From an uncultured Massilia sp. (GTDB lineage Bacteria > Pseudomonadota > Gammaproteobacteria > Burkholderiales > Burkholderiaceae): DNA of 64,000 nt. Location of the stretch: positions 73,463 to 137,462 of the forward strand of contig CAMLMV010000014.1 in the NCBI GenBank assembly GCA_946481275.1, written 5' to 3'. Shown here piece after piece: positions 17,338 through 24,494 of this stretch (position 1 is its first letter; the number at the start of each line of letters is the position of its first letter). Made by a program: the position numbers and the translations under genes. A model generated the notes under the pieces. That model saw only the letters and a list, made by a program, of their open reading frames with translations, was not told the DNA's origin and did not search any database.

Positions 17338-17372
17338 AGAATCGTTCGGCCCGCTGGTGATTTTCATACTTG
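17338..17372 (+). promoter_or_regulatory. Sugar-regulon tandem-repeat operator, copy d (upstream of epimerase)
   Basis: The half-site AGAATCGTT (17338-17346), 6 bp, then the core GCTGGTGATTTTCATACTTG (17353-17372). The last part (ACTTG instead of AATTG) deviates by one base from the other copies. It lies about 60 bp upstream of the epimerase ATG. Confidence 0.55.
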
Positions 17373-17396
17373 AAACACCATGCGCGGGCCCGGAGA

Positions 17397-17426
17397 ATGG
17401 CTTCCTATCGGAACTCGGGAAGCCAT
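17397..17426 (+). other. Leader hairpin before the epimerase start
   Basis: ATGGCTTCC (17397-17405) and GGAAGCCAT (17418-17426) form a perfect 9-bp stem with a 12-nt loop. The 3' arm ends 6 nt before the epimerase ATG and covers the region where a ribosome site would sit. It could limit initiation. No T tract follows. Confidence 0.5.
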
Positions 17427-17432
17427 ACTGCA

Positions 17433-18299
17433 ATGACGATCCACCTCATTCCGGGCGCCCCGGCAGCAATGGCCGGCGAACGCTCGTTCACGCTCGAGAA
17501 CGCGGCCGGCATGATCGTGACGATCGGCGAGCGCGGCGCGCAGCTGCGCGCCTGGGTCGCACCGGATCGTTACGGCCGCATGGCCGACGTCGTGCAGTCC
17601 GACGCCGACGGCTCGCCGTCCGGCGGCCGCTCCGCCCGCTGGGAGGGGAGGCAGGCGGACGGCGTCGTCTCGCTGGCGCTCACCTCGGGCGGCGACGGAG
17701 CGGGGATGCTCGTGCACTACCGGCTGGACGACGACGGCGGCCTGACGATCGAGTACCAGGCCGTGGCCGGCGTGCCGATCCCGCTCGCGTCGCTGGCGCA
17801 TCCCGCCTTCAATCTCTCCGGCAGCCCGGCCGACGTGGGCGACCACATGCTGCAGATCGACGCCGACTATTTCGAGGAAACGGGGCCGGCCGGCACGCCC
17901 GCCGGCGTGGCCGCCGTGGGCGGGACGGCATTCGACTTCCGCCAGGCCGCCGCCATCGGCCCGCGCCTGCACTGGACCGACACGCAGCTGCAGCGGGCCG
18001 GCGGCTTCGATCACTGCTTCTGCGTGCGCAACCACTTCGCCGGCGGCCAGGGGCAGCTGCGCGAAGCGGCCCGCGTGTTCGATCCGGCGTCGGGACGCCG
18101 CCTCCAGCTCTACACGACCGAAGCCGCCGTGCGGTTCAGCAGCGGGGCGGGCGCCGCGGGCATGCCGCGGCTGGACGCGTTCCGCGTGGAAGCCCACGCC
18201 CGTCCCGGCCTCATGAGCGCGGCGTGGCCGCGCGTGATGCTGCATCCGGGGCAGGTGTACCGGCAGACGACGGTCTACCGGCTCTCACTGCAGGCGTAA
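17433..18299 (+). CDS. Aldose 1-epimerase (mutarotase) family protein
   Basis: A 288-residue GalM-type protein that would interconvert alpha and beta anomers of the sugars released by the locus. Family features are GERGAQLRAW near the N-terminus, HPAFNLSG in the middle, FDHCF, and FRVEAHARPG near the C-terminus, where the Glu corresponds to the catalytic base. It has no signal peptide, so it acts in the cytoplasm. The ATG at 17433 is chosen over the in-frame TTG at 17370, which overlaps the operator core. No clear ribosome site is visible because a hairpin occupies that position. Confidence 0.83.
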   Translation: MTIHLIPGAPAAMAGERSFTLENAAGMIVTIGERGAQLRAWVAPDRYGRMADVVQSDADGSPSGGRSARWEGRQADGVVSLALTSGGDGAGMLVHYRLDDDGGLTIEYQAVAGVPIPLASLAHPAFNLSGSPADVGDHMLQIDADYFEETGPAGTPAGVAAVGGTAFDFRQAAAIGPRLHWTDTQLQRAGGFDHCFCVRNHFAGGQGQLREAARVFDPASGRRLQLYTTEAAVRFSSGAGAAGMPRLDAFRVEAHARPGLMSAAWPRVMLHPGQVYRQTTVYRLSLQA

Positions 18300-18310
18300 T
18301 GTTGCGCAGG

Positions 18311-18329
18311 GCGGGCACCCTGTGCCCGC
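18311..18329. terminator. Hairpin between convergent epimerase and tssL genes
   Basis: GCGGGCAC (18311-18318) and GTGCCCGC (18322-18329) form a perfect 8-bp stem with a 3-nt loop. It lies between two convergent stops and has no T tract. It may serve as a weak bidirectional transcription or decay barrier. Confidence 0.4.
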
Positions 18330-18336
18330 GCGGATG

Positions 18337-19101
18337 TCAAGGCAGCGTGATCGTCAGGTTGGCCGCCCGCGGCGCCATCTTGACGACGTCGCTGTACGCA
18401 TTCATGCGTGCCTCGCTCGTGCGGCCGAGCGACGTGCGCAGTCCCACATAGCCCAGCACGCAGATCAGTCCGAACACCGAGTACAGCACCCACAGCGGCA
18501 GGTCGCTGCGCAGCTTGTGGCGGACCTGGTCCGGACGTTCCGCGTGCGGCGCGAAGCCGCCGCGCTTGCCCTTCATGTGCGCGATCTCGTCGCCCAGGCG
18601 CGACGTCAGGTAGTTCAGCTTTTCCGTACCCTCCAGGATGTAGCGGCCCTGGAAGCCGAGCAGGAGGCACATGTGGAAGACTTCCAGCGCTTCCACGTGG
18701 GCGCTGCCGCGCGCGCGCAACTGTTCCAGCCGCTCGAAGAAGTGCTCGCCCGCGAGCTGGTCGCCGAACAGCTGCAGCTGCAGCGGGCGGCGCTCCCACG
18801 CGTCGCGGATCGTGAAGTGCGAGCGCAGGATGATCTCGTCGACCGCTGCGCAGAACGCATATTTTGCCGCGTCGACGTCGTCCGGCGACGCGTTCTGCTT
18901 GCGCGCGTTGCGGCCGAAGTCGTCGAGGAATTGCGTCATCTTGCGCGCGAACGCGGCGTCGTCCTGCGGGCCGTTGCCGTTCTTGAGCATGAACAGGGCG
19001 TAGAAGCCGTCGTACATCAGGTCCAGCAGCGTCTGCGGCGCGGCCGGCGCGGACGCCGGGCTGCCGGCGGCCATGAGGGAAGGTGCGGTTGCGGTGGTCA
19101 T
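18337..19101 (-). CDS. tssL: T6SS inner-membrane protein TssL (DotU/IcmH family)
   Basis: A 254-residue DotU-family protein of the T6SS membrane complex, partnering TssM. The cytoplasmic domain (about 22-180) contains the family segments YAFCAAVDEIIL and LLLGFQGRY. A single C-terminal membrane helix lies at about 201-221 (LPLWVLYSVFGLICVLGYVGL is the region). There is no peptidoglycan-binding extension; that function is probably supplied by the separate OmpA-like protein at 43970-44764. It follows tssK by 16 bp on the same strand. Confidence 0.93.
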   Translation of the reverse strand: MTTATAPSLMAAGSPASAPAAPQTLLDLMYDGFYALFMLKNGNGPQDDAAFARKMTQFLDDFGRNARKQNASPDDVDAAKYAFCAAVDEIILRSHFTIRDAWERRPLQLQLFGDQLAGEHFFERLEQLRARGSAHVEALEVFHMCLLLGFQGRYILEGTEKLNYLTSRLGDEIAHMKGKRGGFAPHAERPDQVRHKLRSDLPLWVLYSVFGLICVLGYVGLRTSLGRTSEARMNAYSDVVKMAPRAANLTITLP

Positions 19102-19117
19102 GGTGGGTCTCTCGGGT

Positions 19118-20470
19118 TCAGGAGGTCACGGCGACGAGGTCGGGCTTCACGTCCGCCATGCTGCCGGGGACGTAGATCGAGATCGATTGCGCCTGCAGCA
19201 TGCGCTCGTACATCTGGCCCTTCGCTTCGATGGCGAAGTAGACGGCGTCCGGCCGCACCGGCACGGCGGCGGGCACCTGCGGCGCGTGCACGAGACGCAC
19301 GCCGGGCATCGCGGACAGCACGAATTTTTCCACGTCGTCCGGCGCACCGATCTTCAGGCGCAGCGGCACCACGTCCACCAGTTCGCTGGCCGGCATGTCG
19401 CCCGAGACGGCGAGGTAGAAGGTCGTCTTGTCGTCGATTTTTTCCGAGTCCAGCATGCCGTGCCAGTACGACGGCTTCACTTCGCGCAGCGCGATGGCGA
19501 AGTAGCGCGACGAGATCACGGTGTCGAGCAGTTCGCGGATGATCTGGTGCAGCGTCGCGAACGCGGGGCCGGGGTCGGCATGCTGGTACGGCGGCAGGTC
19601 GGCCAGGGTCCAGCTCTTCGAGAACGTCATCAGGCTGCCCGCCAGCGACAGCAGTTGTTCGTACAGCCGTTCCGGATGCAGCGACGGATGGTGGAAGTAG
19701 TGCGACAGGCTCGCGCACGCCGTGCTGGCCGTGTGCAGCAGCCAGAACGACGACATGTCGCCCGAGCGGAATTCGATCACGTGCCGGCTCGGTTCGCGGT
19801 GGTGGCCGTACAGGGCGCTCACCTTCGCCTGCAGCGCGTCCAGCAGGCGCCGCAACTGCAGGAACAGCACGGGCGCGCTCCTGATCGTCAGGCTGGGCGG
19901 CACGAACGACCCATCGAGCTCGAAGCCGCCGGTCGCCGCGCGGCGCAGGCGCAGCACGGGTACGTGGACGTAGGCGTCCAGCGGTTCCCCATCCGACACG
20001 AGGCGCACCGTCTTGCGCAGGTACGTCAGCTGCGCGCTCGCGGCCTGCGTGTACAGGTCGGGCGTGTCGCGGTCCAGCTGCGAGAAGCGCGCGCCGTGCG
20101 TGCCGTCGTCCCCGTTCGTCCGCAGGCCGCTGAAGTTCGCACCGTAGGGCTTGAAGCCGGGCAGGGCGGCATGCCACGTCACGGTCTGCACGGATTGGGG
20201 CAGCTGGCTCAGGTCGATGGCGTCCGGCAGCTCGTCGCCACCCGGCGCGGAATACAGTTCGCCGTCGGGAAAACGCAACGACAGTTCGAGCAGGCGCAGC
20301 GTGTCATTGGCCAACGCGTCGCGGTCGACCTGGAGCGCAACGACGCCCCAGGCATACGGGTGCAGCAGGCCCGCCGTGCGGTGCAGGCGATCCTCGTGGT
20401 ACTGGTCCTGTTGCTGGAAATGCTGGGGCCGGAGGAACAGTCCCTCGCCCCATAAGATTTTGCCGCTCAT
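19118..20470 (-). CDS. tssK: T6SS baseplate protein TssK
   Basis: A 450-residue TssK, the baseplate adaptor that links TssF/TssG to TssL and TssM. The start MSGKILWGEGLFLRPQHFQQ at 20470 is the usual TssK beginning and follows AAGGGATG; the in-frame extension to 20545 runs into promoter DNA. The WGEGLFLRPQHFQQQD stretch is diagnostic. It is divergent from the lipoprotein-tssBC unit and shares a 321-bp regulatory region with it. Confidence 0.95.
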   Translation of the reverse strand: MSGKILWGEGLFLRPQHFQQQDQYHEDRLHRTAGLLHPYAWGVVALQVDRDALANDTLRLLELSLRFPDGELYSAPGGDELPDAIDLSQLPQSVQTVTWHAALPGFKPYGANFSGLRTNGDDGTHGARFSQLDRDTPDLYTQAASAQLTYLRKTVRLVSDGEPLDAYVHVPVLRLRRAATGGFELDGSFVPPSLTIRSAPVLFLQLRRLLDALQAKVSALYGHHREPSRHVIEFRSGDMSSFWLLHTASTACASLSHYFHHPSLHPERLYEQLLSLAGSLMTFSKSWTLADLPPYQHADPGPAFATLHQIIRELLDTVISSRYFAIALREVKPSYWHGMLDSEKIDDKTTFYLAVSGDMPASELVDVVPLRLKIGAPDDVEKFVLSAMPGVRLVHAPQVPAAVPVRPDAVYFAIEAKGQMYERMLQAQSISIYVPGSMADVKPDLVAVTS

Positions 20471-20791
20471 GCGTTGGTCATCCCTTGGCGCCGCTGAAAA
20501 TGAAAATGGCAGAACAGTAACATTTCTTATGGAAATGTAGCGCACAATTATGACACAAATTTTCTTTGTGATAATTCGTGATATTTCTTTGGCATAACGT
20601 CAAATGCCGTCAGGTTACAAGGCAAATCGATGGGAAACAGTGGAAATTAGTGAGTGTTTCACTCGTCAGAGACCCGCGTACGATTGTAAATAAAATTGAG
20701 GTTGATCAATAAAACAATTCTGATACTATAAAAAAAGTTTTACAAAGTTAACACCAGAGCATTGCCCAGTTCACCCTTTGCGAGGACCCGC
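20471..20791. promoter_or_regulatory. Divergent T6SS promoter region with repeated motifs
   Basis: This A+T-rich region separates tssK from the tssBC operon. Rightwards, TTGATC (20702-20707), a 16-bp spacer and an extended -10 TGATACTAT (20721-20729) form a credible sigma-70 promoter. The motif GCGYACRATT occurs at 20540-20549 and 20676-20685 and is repeated at the other T6SS divergent promoter (50465, 50509). Palindromes include ACATTTC/GAAATGT (20520-20538), CACAAA/TTTGTG (20554-20570) and GGCAT/ATGCC (20591-20608). These are likely regulator sites. No gene is evident here. Confidence 0.6.
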
Positions 20792-21409
20792 ATGACCCCT
20801 GCATTTCCCGTTGGCCGCATCAGCCGCCTGAGCCGCATTTTCGGCGCCACTGCCTGCGCCATCCTCCTGACCGCCTGCGCGTCGACGAAGCCGGAGCTGG
20901 CCGAGAAGCCGCCCGTGCCCACGATGGACGAGCTGCTCGCCAAGGCCACCGAGGCCAGCACCGCCGGCCGCAAGGAAGACGCGGTCACGCTGTGGAAGGA
21001 GGCCGCCGCCGCGTACCCGGCCGACAAGGCGCCGTGGACGAGCATCGCCCAGACCCGCTACGACGCCGGCCAGTACGGCGAAGCGATCGTCAGCGCCCAG
21101 GAAGTGCTGGTGCGCGACCCGAACGACCGCCTGGCGAACAGCATCATCGCGATCAGCGGCCTGCGCCTGTCGACGCGCGCCCTGGCCGACCTGAGCCGCC
21201 AGAACAACCTGTCCGGCTCGATCAAGACGGAGTCGCAGGACCTGGCCAAGCTGCTGCGCGAAAGCCTGGGCGAGCAGATTCTCGTGCCGCCGCCCGTGCA
21301 GGCCGCGCCGCCGGCCAAAGCCGTCGCGAAGGGCCGCGCGAAGCAGAAAGCGAAACAGGCCGTCGCCGCCGGCGCGTCCGGAGCCGATCCGTTCGGCGCG
21401 CTGAAATAA
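20792..21409 (+). CDS. T6SS-associated TPR-type lipoprotein
   Basis: A 205-residue lipoprotein. The signal peptide ends in the lipobox LLTAC (Cys at about 29). Residues about 45-130 form helical repeats resembling tetratricopeptide motifs (RKEDAVTLWKEAAAAYPADK; AGQYGEAIVSAQEVL). The C-terminal tail is rich in Ala and Lys. The ATG at 20792 follows CGAGGA; the upstream TTG has no ribosome site. As the first gene of the tssB-tssH operon it probably acts in T6SS assembly at the membrane. It does not look like TssJ, which is a transthyretin-fold lipoprotein without repeats. Confidence 0.75.
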   Translation: MTPAFPVGRISRLSRIFGATACAILLTACASTKPELAEKPPVPTMDELLAKATEASTAGRKEDAVTLWKEAAAAYPADKAPWTSIAQTRYDAGQYGEAIVSAQEVLVRDPNDRLANSIIAISGLRLSTRALADLSRQNNLSGSIKTESQDLAKLLRESLGEQILVPPPVQAAPPAKAVAKGRAKQKAKQAVAAGASGADPFGALK

Positions 21410-21439
21410 CACGTCCGAAACAACCCACAGGGGAACCCC

Positions 21440-21943
21440 ATGTCCAGAAATTCCAGTGTGCAGAAAAAGCTGCAGAAAGTCCGCCCGCCGCGCGTGCAAA
21501 TGACGTACGACGTGGAGATCGGCGACGCGATCGAGAACAAGGAGCTGCCGCTGGTCGTCGGCGTCGTCGGCGATTTCGGCGGGAATTCCGAAGTCCCGCA
21601 AAAACGCCTGAAGGAGCGCAGCTTCGTCGGCATCGACCGCGACAACTTCGACGAAGTCATGAAGGGCATCGAGCCCCGCGCCACGTACCGCGTGAACAAC
21701 GAACTCACGGGAGAAGGCGGCCAGTTCGCCGTCGACCTGACGTTCCGCTCGATGGACGACTTCCGTCCCGAGTCGGTCGTGAACCAGGTCGAGCCGCTGA
21801 AGAAGCTGCTCGAGGCCCGCACGAAGCTGGCCGACCTGCGCAACAAGCTGGCCGGTAACGACAAGCTCGAAGACCTGCTCAACGACGTGTTGAACAGCAC
21901 CGAAACCCTGGCCAAGCTGGGCCAGCCGACGACGAAAGAGTGA
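21440..21943 (+). CDS. tssB: T6SS contractile sheath small subunit TssB
   Basis: A 167-residue TssB (VipA/ImpB) that forms the contractile sheath with TssC. Family features are the basic N-terminus SVQKKLQKVRPPRVQMTYDV, ELPLVVGVVGDFGG, FVGIDRDNFDEVM and the C-terminal ARTKLADLRNKLAGNDKLED segment. It starts after an AGGGGA site and is followed within 2 bp by tssC. Confidence 0.97.
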   Translation: MSRNSSVQKKLQKVRPPRVQMTYDVEIGDAIENKELPLVVGVVGDFGGNSEVPQKRLKERSFVGIDRDNFDEVMKGIEPRATYRVNNELTGEGGQFAVDLTFRSMDDFRPESVVNQVEPLKKLLEARTKLADLRNKLAGNDKLEDLLNDVLNSTETLAKLGQPTTKE

Positions 21944-21945
21944 TC

Positions 21946-23433
21946 ATGTCCGCACTCCAGAACGCGGCCCTCGCGGCCGACACTCCCCTCGCACCCGAGG
22001 CCGACCTGCTCGACCAGATCGTCGAGCAGAGCAAGGTGGCGAAATCCAGCGCCGAGCATGCGCGCGCCCGCGACCTGATCGCGGAACTGGTCAACCAGGT
22101 CATGGACGGCACGGTCGTCGTGTCCGACAACCTGGCCGCCACCATCGACGCCCGCGTGGCGGAACTGGACCGCCTGATCTCGGCCCAGCTGTCGGCCGTG
22201 ATGCACGCACCGGAATTCCAGAAACTGGAATCCAGCTGGACGGGCCTGAACTACCTCGTCAGCAACACGGCGACGGGCCCGAACCTGAAGGTCAAGATGC
22301 TCAACGCGACCAAGCGCGAACTGGTGAAGGATTTCCAGAGCGCCATCGAGTTCGACCAGAGCACCATGTTCCGCAAGGTCTACGAAGAAGAATTCGGCAC
22401 CTTCGGCGGCGCGCCGTTCGGGGCGCTGCTGGGCGACTTCGAGATCACGCGCCAGCCGGAAGACATGTACTTCATCGAGCAGATGTCGCACGTGGCGGCG
22501 GCCGCGCACGCGCCGTTCATCACGGCCGCGTCGCCCGAGCTGTTCGGCCTCGAAAGCTATTCGGACCTCGGCAAGCCGCGCGACCTGTCGAAGATCTTCG
22601 ACACCGTCGAATACGCGAAGTGGAAGGCGTTCCGCGAATCGGAAGACGCGCGCTATGTGGGCCTCACGCTGCCGCGCTTCCTCGGCCGCCTGCCGTACAA
22701 CCCGGCCGACGGCGCCACCACCGAAGGCTTCAACTACGTCGAGGACGTGGACGGCACCGACCACCACAAATACCTGTGGTGCAACGCGGCCTACGCATTC
22801 GGCACCAAGCTGACGGGCGCGTTCGAGGACTATGGCTGGTGCGCCGCGATCCGCGGCGTGGAAGGCGGCGGCCTCGTGGAAAACCTGCCGACGCACACGT
22901 TCAAGACGGACGAAGGCGAGATCGCCCTCAAGTGCCCGACGGAGATCGCCATCACCGACCGCCGCGAAAAAGAGCTGTCGGACCTCGGCTTCATCTCGCT
23001 CGTGCACTGCAAGAACACGGACTACGCGGCCTTCTTCGGCGCGCAGTCGGCGCAGAAGGCGCGCAAGTACGCCAGCGACGCGGCCAACGCGAACGCCGTG
23101 CTGTCGGCGCAGCTGCAGTACATCTTCGCCGTCTCGCGCATCGCCCACTACATGAAGGCCATGATGCGCGACAAGATCGGCAGCTTCGCCGCCGCGTCCA
23201 ACGTCGAGGACTTCCTGAACCGCTGGCTCACGCAGTACGTCCTCCTGGACGACAACGCGAGCCAGGAACAGAAGGCGCAGTTCCCGCTGCGCGAAGCGAG
23301 CGTGCAGGTCCAGGAAGTGCCGGGCCGTCCGGGTGTCTACCGCGCCGTCTCGTTCCTGCGTCCGCACTTCCAGCTCGACGAGCTGTCCGTGTCGCTGCGG
23401 CTCGTCGCGGAGCTGCCCGCATCGGCCACCTGA
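21946..23433 (+). CDS. tssC: T6SS contractile sheath large subunit TssC
   Basis: A 495-residue TssC (VipB/ImpC). It has LESSWTGLNYLV, FGGAPFGALLGDFEI and the C-terminal YRAVSFLRPHFQLDELSVSL motif that interlocks with TssB. The ATG at 21946 is preferred; a GTG at 21940 would overlap the tssB stop. The length is normal for the family. Confidence 0.97.
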   Translation: MSALQNAALAADTPLAPEADLLDQIVEQSKVAKSSAEHARARDLIAELVNQVMDGTVVVSDNLAATIDARVAELDRLISAQLSAVMHAPEFQKLESSWTGLNYLVSNTATGPNLKVKMLNATKRELVKDFQSAIEFDQSTMFRKVYEEEFGTFGGAPFGALLGDFEITRQPEDMYFIEQMSHVAAAAHAPFITAASPELFGLESYSDLGKPRDLSKIFDTVEYAKWKAFRESEDARYVGLTLPRFLGRLPYNPADGATTEGFNYVEDVDGTDHHKYLWCNAAYAFGTKLTGAFEDYGWCAAIRGVEGGGLVENLPTHTFKTDEGEIALKCPTEIAITDRREKELSDLGFISLVHCKNTDYAAFFGAQSAQKARKYASDAANANAVLSAQLQYIFAVSRIAHYMKAMMRDKIGSFAAASNVEDFLNRWLTQYVLLDDNASQEQKAQFPLREASVQVQEVPGRPGVYRAVSFLRPHFQLDELSVSLRLVAELPASAT

Positions 23434-23488
23434 TTCACAAGTTTGTAGTCCCCCCGTATCAACTGAGAACTGAAAGGAAGAACACAAC

Positions 23489-23983
23489 ATGGCAATCGAC
23501 GTCTACCTGCAAATCGACGGCATCAAAGGCGAGTCCGCCGACAACGCACACAAGGACTGGATCGAAGTCAAGAGCGTCCAGTGGGAAGTCCTGCAACCGA
23601 AATCGGCCACCGCGTCGACCGGCGGCGGCCACACCGCCGAGCGCACCGAGCACAAGGACATCGTCGTCTCGAAGCTGGCCGACCTGGCCACCCCGATCCT
23701 GCTGCAGACCTGCTCGTCGGGCAAGACCATCCCGAAAGCGAAGTTCGAGTTCCTGCGCGCCGACGGCCAGGGCGAGCGCGTCAAGTACTTCGAGATCGAA
23801 CTGGAAAACGTCCTGATCTCCAGCGTGTCGCCGTCCGTCGAGCCGGGCAACATCCTGACCGAAGACGTGTCGATCAAGTACTCCAAGGTGAAATGGAAGT
23901 ACACCCAGCAGAAGGTCAACGGCGGCACGGGCGGTAACACGTCGGGCGGCTGGGACCTGTCGGCCAACAAGATCGCGGCCTGA
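23489..23983 (+). CDS. hcp: T6SS tube protein Hcp (TssD)
   Basis: A 164-residue Hcp, which stacks as hexamers into the inner tube and is secreted. It begins MAIDVYLQIDGIKGES, a standard Hcp start, and includes IVVSKLADLATPILLQTC and the C-terminal SIKYSKVKWKYTQQK. The ribosome site is GAAAGGAAG. It lies between tssC and tssE. Confidence 0.96.
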   Translation: MAIDVYLQIDGIKGESADNAHKDWIEVKSVQWEVLQPKSATASTGGGHTAERTEHKDIVVSKLADLATPILLQTCSSGKTIPKAKFEFLRADGQGERVKYFEIELENVLISSVSPSVEPGNILTEDVSIKYSKVKWKYTQQKVNGGTGGNTSGGWDLSANKIAA

Positions 23984-23998
23984 TAGCGCGCCGGCACG

Positions 23999-24493
23999 AT
24001 GTCCGCCAAGGGATTCATGCCGGGCCTGTTCGATCGCCTGATCGACCGGCCTGGCCAGCCCCAGACGGGCACCGTGCCGCGCGTCTCGCTCGAGGAAATG
24101 AAGGATTCGGTGGCGCGCGACCTGGAGGCGCTGCTGAATACCCGCGCCGTGATGCCGGAAGAGGCATTCCGGCGCTTTCCCGAATGCGCGCGTTCCATCG
24201 TCGCGTACGGCCTGCATGATTTTGCGGGCCTGTCGCTGTCGAGCACCGACGACCGCGCCTTCATCTGCCGTAGCCTGGAAGCGGCGATCGCGCGCCACGA
24301 ACCGCGCCTGCGCAACGTGCAGGCCAGGCTCGAACTGCGCGAGGATGCCGTCAACCGCCTGAATTTTTCGATCACCGCGCTGATGGTCGTGAGCGCGGCG
24401 CACGAGCCGGTCAACTTCGACGCCGTGCTGCAGCCCTCCAGCCAGCATTACACCATCAGCAAGGCCCGCCGTCCGGCGGCGCCGGGAGCCTGA
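23999..24493 (+). CDS. tssE: T6SS baseplate protein TssE (gp25-like)
   Basis: A 164-residue gp25-like baseplate component. It has the N-terminal LFDRLIDRP segment, SVARDLEALLNTR, and a C-terminal lysozyme-like-domain remnant (LRNVQARLELREDAVNRLNF). The ribosome site is poor (GCCGGCACG), so translation may depend on coupling to hcp, 15 bp upstream. The stop is 1 bp before the TTG start of tssF. Confidence 0.94.
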   Translation: MSAKGFMPGLFDRLIDRPGQPQTGTVPRVSLEEMKDSVARDLEALLNTRAVMPEEAFRRFPECARSIVAYGLHDFAGLSLSSTDDRAFICRSLEAAIARHEPRLRNVQARLELREDAVNRLNFSITALMVVSAAHEPVNFDAVLQPSSQHYTISKARRPAAPGA

Positions 24494-24494
24494 G

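Noticed and set aside
20792..21409. TPR lipoprotein as TssJ
   Set aside because: It is predicted helical with repeats, whereas TssJ is a small beta-sandwich lipoprotein.
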